Source of the DNA: Abelmoschus esculentus | Lineage: Eukaryota > Streptophyta > Magnoliopsida > Malvales > Malvaceae | Length of the DNA stretch: 64,000 bases | Direction of reading: 5' to 3' | NCBI GenBank assembly: GCA_035048815.1 | Contig: JAUCBN010000043.1 | Coordinates: 7,133,001-7,197,000 of the forward strand | In this document: one piece after another, positions 34,906-45,645 of the stretch | How positions within the stretch are numbered: the first letter of the stretch is position 1 | How the letters are laid out: the number at the start of each line of letters is the position of its first letter | Position numbers and translations under genes: made by a program | The notes under the pieces: generated by a model | Seen by the model: the letters and a program-made list of their open reading frames with translations, nothing else | What the model was told of the DNA's origin: nothing | Database searches by the model: none

Positions 34906-36330
34906 TGATGAGTGCCAAAAATTCCTATTCTTTATACCAATTTCCCACTCAATTATTGCTAATAAAGGACAGATTTAATGGCAATATTGGATAATTCTGC
35001 TTATTTCCATATTTCAGCATCCCAATACTTAATTCATGAATTTATCTATTATTTGGCATAAAACAGGTACGGTTAATGGTTTCTTCTCTTAGACAGGAAA
35101 CTACCAAATAGGTAATGCCAGATAGCATGATGGATGCTGGAAACCAAAGCTGGAATGCAGATTAGTACCCGCCTCGGCAGCACTTGAAGGCCTCGGCAGC
35201 ACTTGGAGGCCGCGGCAGCATCGGAGGCCGCGGCAGCACCTGGAACATAAATGTTGATATGATAGGAGATTTGAAGAGAAAAATAAGGTGGACGTTTTAA
35301 GACAAGCGGCATAGAAATCGGAGCTGAGGAACACACGGAAAGTCAAGGTCAAAGGCCACGCGAGAAAAGAATCCTTATAGGAATAAACTAGGAAATAAAA
35401 TAAATATCTTTTATTTATGTACTTAACTTGTGTTTTACTCCAAGTTGTATTCCTACTTTAGAAAGGTTTGCCCTAGGCCAAGCCTATATAAACCATAGCC
35501 TATGTAGAGAGGAGGATATCTCGAAAATCAAGTGTTCATAGAAAACCCTAAACTTCTCAATCGTCCCCTTGGGGTTTAAGTTAGTTTGTGGAGTAGTTGT
35601 GGAAGAAAATTGTACTTTGCTTTCTTGTTTCATGCAATAAAATATCGAGGTTTGCTTATTCTTTGCCATTCCTTGTTCTTGCATCCAAGATCGAGAGAGA
35701 AGTTTGTGAGTAATCCATTTATCTAATATCGAGAGAGTTAGATTCAAGAAAGGAATAAGTACGGTGTTTCAATCGGGAAACACTAACTCGGCCTAAAGAT
35801 AGGTTAAGAGTTTCAACAGCTAAAAGAAGTGTGGGATTGGTTGGTGATTATAATTGATTCACGCGGAGAGGTATCATCAAGGACTGGTCATCAACAGTAC
35901 TTCGACTTAGAGATAAGCGGAGTCATCAAAGGACACTTTGCCGAACTTCGATAAAGTCTAACCAAGAGCAAGAGATTGTCGCGACGGAAAAGCATCATCG
36001 CTGCAGAAGCAGAAATCTGCGGTGATGTCGAGGCAGTGTTGTGCGATTGCATGAGACAGAAACAAGTCAATTGACCCACACTACGAAGCACTCTAACCTA
36101 CCCCACTTTTCCATCCTTGATTTCTTGATCATTTATCTTTATTGCTTTAATTAGTTTACTTATTTATAATCCAACTCAATTATCTGTGTCTTTACTTTTC
36201 CATTGTGCAGGAAGAATAAATTGCGTAGGTAAAGCCAATCCTCGTGGGTTCGACATCTTAAATACTACAATCTGAAAAAGGTGGAAAGACGAATGCTTCA
36301 TCATAAAAGCAGAACTTTTAGCCTCCATCA
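34906..36330 (+). repeat. Shared LTR of C1 and C2
   Basis: This 1425-bp LTR with TATA box CTATATAAAC near 35484 is preceded by the C1 PPT and followed by a second PBS. It is therefore the 3' LTR of C1 and the 5' LTR of C2 at once. It carries a CCTCGGCAGCAC / CCGCGGCAGCA tandem near 35170-35240 that is one unit longer than in the C1 5' LTR. Confidence 0.9.
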
Positions 36331-36334
36331 GATT

Positions 36335-36352
36335 TGGCGTCGTCGCCGGGGA
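36335..36352 (+). other. Primer binding site of C2
   Basis: TGGCGTCGTCGCCGGGGA has two mismatches to the tRNA-Asp site, at positions different from those in C1. Confidence 0.78.
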
Positions 36353-36756
36353 TTGGCGATTCCAACTTTCCTTTTTATTTTTCTCGCACTACTATCTTAG
36401 GAAATTAGTTTAATTATTTTTGAGTTATTTGTTTTAGGAAATAGGTTTAATTATGTTTGAGTTATTCGTTTTATCTTAGGAAGGAAATTCAAGAAGGAGA
36501 AGCCGTGAAGCACATAAAACAGTCCAAAATCAAATCCACCGTCCCACCTAAGACACGGCCAAGGCGGCTGGCCGCCCAAAAGCAAGTGACGGCGGGTTTG
36601 TTGTTAGCAAACTTCATCTCCCCTATTTTATTTCATACTTCTTCATTATTGTTTTCCAGTGCAGTTTTTTTAGTTTCTTTCTCAATAAACTCCACACAAA
36701 CTGATGACCCTCAGGATACAGAAGAGGCCAAGACGCGACATATAAATATTGGTTTA
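36353..36756 (+). other. Truncated internal region of C2 and junction with B3
   Basis: This matches 33598 to about 34000 of C1 and then switches to the B3 3' UTR at the word TTTATCTT. That word is present in both parents (near 34000 in C1 and near 16564 in B2). Confidence 0.75.
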
Positions 36757-37133
36757 TCTTATAGTAAGCTTCTAAGTTCTCATCCTTAAGTATCCTAAGG
36801 TTAAACCTTCTTAACAGGACCTAACCATGGTAAGGACAAAGATTTCTATAGCCTTAAAGAATAAACTAAGGCAATATTGATGATGGGCAGTACAAAAGTA
36901 TGGGCAATAGATTCAAGTAAGGTGGTGGACATAAAAATTTAAAAAAAATATCACTTAAATACTCCTTTATCTTGGCGATGCCGCGGCAGTGGATTGCCTC
37001 GGCAGTGGCTCTACACCCTCAAACTCAAACCAAGCATTGTCCTCAATAATTATACTAGAGGTAAACAGTGGGCAACAAAATATGAATAGAAACAAGCAAC
37101 ATATAAAGATAAAAAGTATTGAATATATAAAAA
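36757..37133 (-). other. Partial 3' untranslated region of B3
   Basis: This corresponds to 16564-16980 of B2. The distal hairpin-PPT module is lost. The proximal one survives in decayed form (about 37006-37050, TACACCCTCAAACTC and GCATTGTCCTCAATAA on the + strand). No gene is seen. Confidence 0.65.
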
Positions 37134-38654
37134 TTAAAGGGACTCCGAAGAGCTGCTTGTCACAATCTTTCGTCGAGGTCGTGCTGCTGATTGCTTCGTC
37201 TTCGGTGATGAAAATGGCTGAGTTTTTGCTTGTCTTGGTGGTTGGACTCTCGTTGGTGGTTTCCGTTGCATTGGACCATCCACTTCTTCTCCTTCATCCT
37301 CTTCGGCAATTTCCTCGGTGACCATGATGTCTGTCCCACCTTCATTTGTTGCGTCTGCCCCGGCATGGTGTATGCTTGGCCAAGCAATGGTTGAGCTTTG
37401 ATGTACATAGGCATCTATCTCTGCTGATAGACTGCCCATGATGATAGGGGATCTTGGTGTAGTGCTGAAGACTGGCCTCCTCTTTGATGGTCGTCTACTG
37501 GTAGATGATGCCGCGACAGAGTCTGCTGCCCTAAATAGGCCAACAACATGAAATTGTTACTGAGGGCCGGTGTGGAAGAATGGCCTCAGTCCTCCTGGAG
37601 CTGGTGTAGTTTCGGTGTAGGGTGTAGCTGTTACAAACATGTTGGTGGGGAATTCTAAAAACTGCATCCCTTGGTCTGGAAAGTTATGGAGCATCATTTG
37701 GGCAAGTGTGCTGTTAAAGTCTCTTTGATACTCCATGTATCTTTGTTGCTTAAGATCCATAGCTGCTATCTTTTGTAGTATTTCCTGGTATGGGTCTGCT
37801 GCGGCAGTGGTGTGGGCAGTGTCAGGCATGTCTGCCGTGTATTGGGCCCCGACAGCAGTATTCGCAGTGAACTGCTGGGGAGTTGACTGGACTGGTTCTG
37901 CCTGTGTGATCTGCATGATTTTGTGGCAGAATTCTCTTGTCCACCCTCTCCTATAGGCTGTGAATTCATCTGTTTCGACCGTAGGGACACCTGCAGCATT
38001 ACAAATACCAGTAATTAAACAAGGAAAATATAGTGGTCCTCTATCCTTCTTATCATATTCGTATATTTCTCCAACATTGATGCTCCGTTTGTTGATGATT
38101 GATTGGATGAGCACCAATCTTCTTCGGTCCACCGTACTGTTTTGGGAAGTTGGGATAAGGCGTCTCTTGACAAAGGTGTTCCAAATCTTGGCCTCAGGTT
38201 TCAGACTTTGCCTTGCTACTGATCCTCTAAGGGCACCGGTTTCCCAATGAGTATTCTCGTAGCAAAGGTCGTCTTTTATCAGTTCATAATCTTCAGCGGT
38301 GACATCCTCCATGAATTCAGCATGATCATCACGTTCAGGTGTAAGGCCGTAGAATAGGTTGATTGTCTCGGCATCGAGTTTGACAGGCCTGCCTCGACAG
38401 TGGAAAAAAAGAGAGTCCTTGTTTGGTCCGTGCGCATAAAATTCTCGCACGATGGTGGCATTGGCCTGAGTTGGTTGTAGGCAAAAGATCTCCCAATCTT
38501 GATACTTGATCCTGTCGAACAAATAATGCTCAATGCCGAAATTTTCTTCATCGGAATATTGGAACCCTTGTTCCTCCCATAACTTCCGAGCAATGAAAGA
38601 CCTATTGAAACGGTCTTCAACAATGGCTGGGGCAAAACATTTTTAGGTGGCCAT
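37134..38654 (-). pseudogene. ORF2 of B3
   Basis: The start ATG is at 38654 (MAT), but codon 4 is TAA where B2 has TAC. The body 38522-37557 is open for 321 codons with KYQDWEIFCLQPTQ, IVREFYAHGPNKDSLFFHCRGRPVKLDAETINLFYGL, LWNTF-like IWNTFVKRRLIPTSQN and RRRLVLIQSIINKRSINVGEIYEYD. After a stop near 37557 the tail 37439-37134 continues and ends in ARPRRKIVTSSSSESL, as in B2. This copy shows the uninterrupted order of the domain: an about 300-residue conserved part, then a disordered basic tail. The conserved domain is the plant transposon protein family named for the other copies. Function unknown. Confidence 0.78.
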
Positions 38655-38814
38655 GAGTAAGTATTTTGAGAGTTGAGGTTCTTGGAGATTTTCTTGAAGA
38701 AGTTCTGAAAATTGTAAGAAGGCTTGTGAGTAGGCAGAGAGTATTGTGTGAGCAAGATTAGCAGATATTCTAAAGAAAATAAGAATGCAAGAGTGAATAG
38801 TTCAAGAGGGAGAG

Positions 38815-38945
38815 ATTGCTTATATAGGCCTCGGCCTTGTAGCCGTTTAAACCACTAGCCGTTTTGTAGCCGTTAAACTTTTACTGCCGTTTGCATTTAC
38901 TGCCGCGGCGGGAATTTCGCAGACTAGCCGTTACACTGTTCTGCC
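38815..38945 (-). promoter_or_regulatory. Putative internal promoter of B3 with MSA-like repeats, E2F-like site and TATA box
   Basis: On the minus strand four AACGGCTA copies lie at 38942-38935, 38874-38867, 38863-38856 and 38847-38840. A TTCCCGCC word (38915-38908) resembles an E2F site, and GCCTATATAAG has a TATA box near 38825-38818, about 165 bases upstream of the ORF2 ATG. B2 has three of the four repeats and the TATA box in the same place. AACGG is the MSA core and TTCCCGCC is close to the E2F consensus (established motifs); cell-cycle control of this element is inference. Confidence 0.45.
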
Positions 38946-39006
38946 CATTGGGACTACTACGGCTCTGACACTGTTTTTTCAGAAGAAAATTATTAGAAGA
39001 AAGAGA

Positions 39007-40476
39007 TTATGTCACTGGTGGAGTGCATGCAATTGCATCTCCTAAGGTGATTAACTCTTGTTGGCCAAAATGATTTTTCAGATAATGACCATTCTCTTTG
39101 GATTCATGTTTATCCTTTTTTGTTCTGATCTTCACTGCACCCTGTATGTCTGGACAATCTGAATTTGAAGTGCATGGACATTGTGCTTCCCTATTTGCTG
39201 CCTCCACCTGTTGCTTAACCTTTTTGCCAAATACTCTGCCTAGCATGCTGCCGAGGCAGGATATCTTGGTGCCTGCATCTGTGGTGTGAAGGGCTTTGTA
39301 CTCTTCTGTATCGTCATGCATTTTCAAATTGTGGAAGGCATTGAGTTTGACTTGTTGGTCATTGACCCTCATTGTCAACTCTCCTTTTTCCACATCTATA
39401 AGTGTTCGTCAAGTGGCAAGGAAAGGTCTCCCGAGAATGATCGGTGCAATATCATTTGCTTCACAGTCAAGGACAAGAAAGTCAGTGGGAAAAATAAATT
39501 TGTCAACTCTTACCAGTATGTCCTCGATTTTTCCGTCGGGTTGCACATATGATCTATCCGCAAGTTGGAGCATCACTGTTGTAGGTTTTTCCTTTCGTAT
39601 TCCAAGCTTTTGAAAGACATATTTGGGCATTAGGTTTATGCTCGCTCCAAGGTCGCATCGGGCCTTTCCTTCATAGTTATTACCTATCGCACAAGGTATG
39701 GTAAAGCATCCAGGATCCTTCAATTTTGGTGGCATGTGATTGTGTAGCATTGCCATGCATCCTTCGGTAGCAGCCATTGTTTCAAACTCACCTAGTCTCT
39801 TTCTCTTAGACACAATGTCTTTCAAGAATTTAGCATAATTAGGCATTTGTTCAATTGCCTCTACGAATGGTAAGTTGATGTGGACTTGCATTAAAATATC
39901 AAGAAATTTCTTGAATTGATGGTCCTGTTTTTGTTTCTTCAACCTTTGTGGGAAAGGTGGTGGTGGTCTCATCTCATCCAGGGTTTCTTTAGATTGAAAT
40001 TTAATACCTGGAACCACTGTGTCTGTTGCTGTCTCGGCAAGATGTTCAGGTACTACCGAGTTCTCTGCTGGGGCAGTGTTATCTGTTAGAACATGATCAG
40101 TTTGTTTAGCATCCAAATCCTCTTTTTCTGGTTCTGTTGGTGGGACTTGGCCTGCTGGAATGCCTATCTTTTCCTTTAGCTGTAGACCACTCCTAGTAGT
40201 GATTGCCTTACACTGTTCATGGCCTATTACCTTAGCAACTTCAGTATTGCTAGGTAGTCCTCCTTGTGGTCTAGTGTTTATGTTCTGAGTAAATTGCCCA
40301 ACCTGAGTTTCGAGTGCCTTAATTGCTGCCTCTTGGTTTTGCAACCTTATCTCAGTTCTATTTATGAATGCATTTGTTCTTTTGATGAAGTTGCTATTCT
40401 CTGCCATATATGATTCAGTTTTCATCATGAATGCTTTTAGAGAATTTTCCAAGGAACTTACAGGTTTCGACTGCAT
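39007..40476 (-). pseudogene. gag linker and aspartic protease of B3
   Basis: The frame 40476-39409 (355 codons) has the linker SLENSLKAFMMKTESYMAEN, the coiled-coil-like LQNQEAAIKALETQVGQFTQ, and the protease block DLGASINLMPKYVFQKL. LADRSYVQPDGKIEDI and APIILGRPFLAT follow, then a TGA where B2 has a glycine codon. After the stop the frame continues (39393-39007) to the same C-terminus as B2 (LKNHFGQQELITLG...ACTPPVT), with an extra cysteine-containing insert (REAQCPCTSNSDCPDIQG). In the block KARCDLGAS the residue before Cys is Arg instead of Leu. No RT follows. Confidence 0.8.
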
Positions 40477-40509
40477 CTACTGTTGTGACATTGGCTACTG
40501 GACCTGCGG

Positions 40510-41680
40510 CGGCGGCAGATGTTGCATTAGTTGCTGGAATCCTGGGGTTGAGTGGTTGGATTTAAGGCATTGTTAGGATTACTCCATGAAAAGTTTGGAT
40601 GCCTATTCCATGAGGGGTTGTATGTGTTGGACATCATATTGTTTCGGTTATAGTTTCCAACATACATGCTGGATTCTTGATTCTGCATGCATTCAGAAGA
40701 ATTGTGGTTACCTCCACATAAATTGCAAAAAGAATCAATGACCTTAACCTCACGGGTATTTTGCGGTAGCTGCATGTTTTGCACCATCTTGGTAAGGGAG
40801 GCCAATTGTGCTGCCACTGAATTTGATGTTTCTAACTCATTCACTGTGGCTTGGCGTCTTACTCCTCCTCGCCTAGATGTGGGGAATTGAAAATCATTGT
40901 TTGCGAGTTTGTTCAGTATCTCAATAGCTTCCTCAGGTGCTTTATCAAGGAGTGTTCCATTTACCGAGGCATCTAACATCATCTTTGTCGGGGCATTCGT
41001 GGAATTATAGAACATGGTCACTTGTGTCCATAGGTGAAATCAATGCAACGGACACTTGTGCAATAACTCTCTGTAGCGCTCCCGTGCCTCGTACATAAGT
41101 TCATCATCTACCTTTCGAAAAGAAGTGATTTCATTACGAATTCGATCATATAGATTTGTAGGATTAAAGCGTGTAATGAAATCTCGGCATAATTCACTCT
41201 AAGATCCTATTGATCCTGTTGGAATGCTATTTAACTAGGTTTTTGCCCTATCCCTCAATGAATAGGGGAATAATTTCAATCTCAAGACATTTTCATGGAC
41301 TCCTTGGATTTTGAATGAATTGCATATCTCCATGAATGACTTGAGGTGCTGCCTGGCATCTTCAGTCATAGACCCACCAAACTGTCCAATAGTGTTGAGC
41401 ATATTGAACATGACAGGTTTTAGCTCAAAGTGGGTTGCTTCGATCTCTGGTGTAACAACTCCTGGATTTAATCCATTCAAATCCTCTTACAAGAAGTCTC
41501 GAATAGTAAGCTGTCGCGGCCCTAGTGGCGGCGGAAGACCTCCATTGCCGGCAGGTAAGTTTTATCCTACCGGATGATCTGCCATAGCTCCTTGGATTTG
41601 TCTCCTCAACCTTTGCCGTGTACTTTCGATCTCTGGATCTAGTTCGTATAAAGGGTTGGTTGGGTTGGCCCTGGTCATAC
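40510..41680 (-). pseudogene. gag of B3, several stops
   Basis: The start is near 41680 (MTRANPTNPLYELDPEIE). TAA codons occur near 41568 (where B2 has Gln) and near 41487. The open pieces are 41480-41235 (FELKPVMFNMLNTIGQFGGSMTEDARQHLKSF, SFKIQGVHENVLRLKLFPYSL) and 41021-40527 (MMLDASVNGTLLDKAPEEA and zinc-knuckle-like CNLCGGNHNSSEC). The order and spacing equal those of B2 gag. The copy is more decayed than B2 and cannot be translated in one piece. Confidence 0.8.
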
Positions 41681-41752
41681 ACCAAGAAAAACCGAAGTGA
41701 AATAAAAAAAATAAAAAGCAAGAAAATAAAGAAAACAAAATTTAGTTGCCAA

Positions 41753-41770
41753 TCCCCGGCAACGGCGCCA
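41753..41770 (-). other. Primer binding site of B3 (tRNA-Asp)
   Basis: It reads TGGCGCCGTTGCCGGGGA on the minus strand, six bases from the 5' LTR. It is intact, unlike the B2 site. Confidence 0.87.
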
Positions 41771-41776
41771 AAAACT

Positions 41777-43103
41777 TGTTGCATGTCAAAACTGCGCAAA
41801 TTTTGCAAGTGAACACGTCGCAAGTAATAAAGTGATAAGTATTTTAGATATCGTCTCCACAGGGATTGGTCTACTTAATATGCCCTATTCGTCTTCTTGC
41901 TCTGTAAAAAGAAATAAAATAAAGACAAGTAAATTGGGGTTTGATGAAAATAAATAAAAAGATAAAATTAGATAAAGAAAGTGGCTAGGATCCAGTTGTG
42001 TTGTATAGTGGATTCAATTGACTTGTCTCTTTCCAATGCAATCGCACAACACTGCCTCAGCAGTACTGCAGTTTACTGCCTCGACAGTGATGATGCTTGT
42101 CCGTCGCGGCAATCTCTTGCTCTTGGGTGGACTTTACCAAAGTTCGACAAAGTGTCCGTTGATGCCTCCGCTTATCTCTAAGTCGAAGTACTGTTGATGA
42201 CCAGTCCTTGATGATACCTCTCGGCGTGAATCAATTGTAATCACCAACCAATCCCACACTTCTCTTAGCCGCTGAAACTCTTAACCTATCTCTAGGCCGA
42301 GTTAGTGTTTCCCGATTGAAACACCGTACTTATTCCTTTCGTGAATCTAACTCTCTCGATATTAGATAAATGGATTACTTGTAAACTACTCTCTCGAGCT
42401 TGGATGCAAGAACAAAGAATGGCAAAGAATAAGTAAACTTTGATACTTTATTGCATTGAAACAAGAAACAAGGTTCAATCTCCTCACACTAATACGCTAC
42501 AACCTTTACCTAAGCCTAGAGAAAATTAGAGCATAATGTAAAGAAAAGAAAACTCTAAAAGATGAAGTCGGCTAGGTCTAAGCTCTTTGTGCCGAAAACT
42601 CTCCTCTCCCTCTCTTCTTGGACGGCTAGGTCTTATATAGGCTTGATCTAGGGCAAACCTTTCCTAAGTAGGAGTATAACTTAGAGTAGGACACAAGTCA
42701 AGTTCATAAATAAAATATTTCCAAGTTTAATCCAACTAGGATTTGTTTCCGCGTGGCCTTTGACTTGGGCTATCCATGTGCTACCCAGCTCCAATTCATG
42801 CGCTGCTTGTCTAGAAACGTCTAGCTCATTTTTCTCTTCAAGTCGCCTACAATATCGCTACTTGTCTTTCGGCTACTGCCTCGGCATCAGGTCCTGCCTT
42901 GGCCACGTTGCAGCCGCGGCAATAGTTTTTCCTGCACAGATGTAAAAATGCAGTAAAACTTGCCTTTTCTGTAAATATCATCTTTATAAGCATAACCTCT
43001 AAATATATCACATTAGGTGTATGCATTAGTCCAAGTAGGTTTAGATTTGATGACTAATGCCCATAAAAGGTGTAAAAAGTGATAGTGAGTTAAACACTTA
43101 TCA
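41777..43103 (-). repeat. 5' LTR of B3
   Basis: This 1327-bp LTR reads TGATAAGTG...GACATGCAACA on the minus strand and is followed on the + strand by the TSD atttg (43104-43108). A minus-strand TATA box lies near 42636-42645. Confidence 0.9.
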
Positions 43104-43108
43104 ATTTG

Positions 43109-44878
43109 AAATTTATTCGTTTACACCAGAAACAACCATGAGTTCCCAATAAATCGGTCGTGAAATCCAGATTCCAGCCACCACCCACGGTGGCTGACCA
43201 AAAAGCACCAAAAAATTTTCTTTTTTAAACCCTTTTCGATTCAAAACCTTGATTTAGAAAAAGACCGAACCAAAATCCTTCTTATTTCACCGAATAGAAA
43301 CGAAAAACCCCTTTTTTAATTAAAATTTCTCGGATGCGAATGAAAGGCCTTCTTCTCAAATGGTCTGAACAAGAGAAAAGGGAATCCGATTTCTGCTTTG
43401 ATTCACTCTATTGGTACGATGGCCGGTAGTTTATCATCGAAGAAGAGAACGAAAGAACAGATGTGAATCCCTCTTTCGAAGGTAAGAACAAACCCTATAT
43501 TCTCTCTTATTATATTTGATACATGTAAAGAATGAAGAGAAAATTACCACTAAAATTTTGTGTTCTATTGATTCAAGTGGTGGGAAGTCGATCCCGAATA
43601 CATTGTTCTTGTTCGGTTTAAATAACTAATCTTAAATGAAATTTCTAAAAAGATAAGGCCTCTAAATATTCCTATTGGTGCTACCTATTTGGCTCCATTC
43701 ATGTGTAATGAAATTTTTTTGATTGGTTTGCTTTGAAATATTTGTTGATATTCTTCTGATTTTTGGTCGAGAATTATTCTAAAATTCTAGTAATTTTCTT
43801 TGATTTTCTGCATTTTGGTTGTATTTCATACAAATTTGACATCTTTTCATTGTTTGTTTGTGATTGTGGTGGTCGGAGGAGAAAAGGGACCACTATTGAT
43901 TTGTCTTTCGCCGGAGGAATGTTGGTGATCATCGGGCGGTGGCATGATAGGAGAATGTGAAGGATCGTCAAGGATTCGAAAGGTGAGCGTGTGGATTGCA
44001 TGCGCGCGTGGAGTAGACGTACAGCTGCACGTGCAACACGTGGGGCTCTGAAAGCTTCGATTACTCTCGATCCTGACTGTTAGATCAAATCTTGATATAA
44101 CGATCCTACAGCAGCTGCGCATAAAGCATAAAAAGAGTTAGGGTTAGCTAATATCTGGATTTGGTCTAGGGTTATGGGCTTAACCAGGTTAGGGCTTAGT
44201 TGGGCTGCTATTATTAAATAAGTGGTCTTATAATATTTTATTGGATTTTAAATTATAATGGACTATTATTATTTTTTTAATAGAAATGGGCTTGTTTTTT
44301 TATTATTTTTTGGGGGTTTTATAAAGTTTAAATGGACTTCAAATTAAAAATAATTGGTTATTTATTTAAATCTGATGAGTTTATTTAATATTTTTTTAAT
44401 AATAATAATAATAATTAAAAATAAAACCAGAAATAAAAAATAAAATAAATAAATAATAAGAGAAAAACTTATTAAAAAAATCACAAGTAAACAAGAAAGA
44501 AAATAATATATATATAATTTTTAAAATTTTCTTATCATTGAATGAAAATAAAATATATCAATAAATTAACATAATTATATTTTTTTAATAAATGTAATAA
44601 AATTTTGGATTTTCAAATTTTAATAATAAGTGATAAAAAACGAACACAAATTAATTAATTAGAAAAAAGTAACATATTTACACAAATAATATTTTTTGAT
44701 GGAATTTTTTTGTTTAATAGTAATATATAATTTTTGAATTTTTAAAACATAAAGCAAAACCCATTATTACATTTTTTGCCTTTTGATTTATTTTTATTAT
44801 AAATGTTAACTAAAGCCCATTATTAAAGATAAAATAAAAATATACGGGTTTAACCCTGATAAAATTAGTGATTATAGT
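43109..44878 (+). repeat. 3' part of the D 5' LTR (after B3)
   Basis: This continues the D sequence interrupted by B3. Its last 1121 bases (43758-44878) are directly repeated at 47848-48968. It contains AT-rich DNA with AAT microsatellites near 44400 and ends GATTATA versus GATTACA in the other copy. No gene is seen; short open frames are not shared with intact starts in both copies. Confidence 0.6.
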
Positions 44879-44990
44879 TGCCCCTCTATGCTTATCTTTT
44901 TGGAACAATGATAAAGAAAAGACCATAAACACTAATTTTATCCGACTTCCCTGTTTGGAGATGCCCTGATTTCTGATCATTGCAATATCT

Positions 44991-45645
44991 GACGGTCTCT
45001 CGCTTTGAGTGTATACCGTAATGGACGCCCCCTCTCTTAGAGCGTATGTCGCGATGAATGACCACTATCTTCGAGTATATGTCATAGTGAACTGTCCCTC
45101 TCTTAAATCATATACCGTGATGAACGACCCCTCTCTTTGAGCGTATGTCGCGATGGATGACCCCTCTCTTCGAGCGTATGTCATAGTGAACAGTCCCTCT
45201 CTTAGAGCATATACCGTGATGAATGACCCCTCTCTTTGAGCATATGTCGCAATGGATGACCCCTTTGTTCGAAAGTATGTCATTGTAAATGGTCCCTCTC
45301 TTAGAGCATATACCATGATGGATGACCCCTCTCTTTGAGCGTTTGTCACTAAGGATGGCCCCTCTCTTTGAGTGCATGACATAGTGAACGGTCTCCCTCT
45401 TAGAGCATATACCATGATGGACGATCCCTCTCTTTGAGCGTATATCGCAAAGATAATCCCTCTCTTCGAGTGCATGTCATATTGAACGGTCCCTCTCTTA
45501 GAGTGTATACCGTGATAAAAGAACCCTCTCTTTGAGTGTATGTCGTGATGGATGACCCCTCTCTTCGATTGCATGTCAAAGTGAACGGTCCCTCTCTTAG
45601 AGTGTATATCGTGATAGACGATCCCTCTCTTTGTGCATATGTCAT
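44991..45645. repeat. 33-bp minisatellite with 99-bp three-unit higher-order structure
   Basis: About 20 copies of a 33-bp unit beginning CCCTCTCTT occur in a fixed cycle of three variants. These contain GAGCGTATGTCGCGATGGA, GAGCGTATGTCATAGTGAA and GAGCATATACCGTGATGAA. The 99-bp trimer repeats six to seven times with point changes. Since 33 is a multiple of three, the minus strand shows long open frames with an 11-residue repeat; these are a by-product of the period. Confidence 0.9.

Larger units (their letters stand above)
32167..36756 (+). mobile_element. C1-C2: tandem short non-coding LTR elements sharing an LTR
   Basis: The structure is LTR (32167-33575), PBS, 1330-bp internal region, LTR (34906-36330), PBS again, then the first 426 bases of a second internal region, which breaks off at 36756. 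The internal regions have no coding capacity but keep the PBS, the hairpin repeats and both hairpin-PPT modules of Athila-like elements. This is a LARD/TRIM-like non-autonomous family. The + orientation is opposite to its host B3. The right end and TSD were lost in the deletion that joins it to the B3 3' UTR. Confidence 0.85.
31458..43103 (-). mobile_element. B3: minus-strand gag-protease-ORF2 element with C elements in its 3' LTR (TSD atttg)
   Basis: The TSD atttg at 31453-31457 and 43104-43108 brackets the whole unit. On the minus strand the order is 5' LTR 43103-41777, tRNA-Asp PBS, gag, protease, promoter-like spacer, ORF2, part of the 3' UTR, then the C1/C2 tandem (36756-32167), then the distal part of the 3' LTR (32166-31458). 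Relative to B2, about 520 bases of 3' UTR and about half of the 3' LTR are missing at the C2 junction. As in B2, no RT or integrase is present. Confidence 0.85.

Noticed and set aside
45065..45574. 169-codon minus-strand frame with an 11-residue repeat (HSKRG / AQREGS)
   Set aside because: It is a by-product of the 33-bp minisatellite; parallel frames are open too and no start, codon bias or homology supports a protein.
44991..45645. CRISPR-like regular repeats
   Set aside because: Units are contiguous without unique spacers, and the DNA is plant nuclear.
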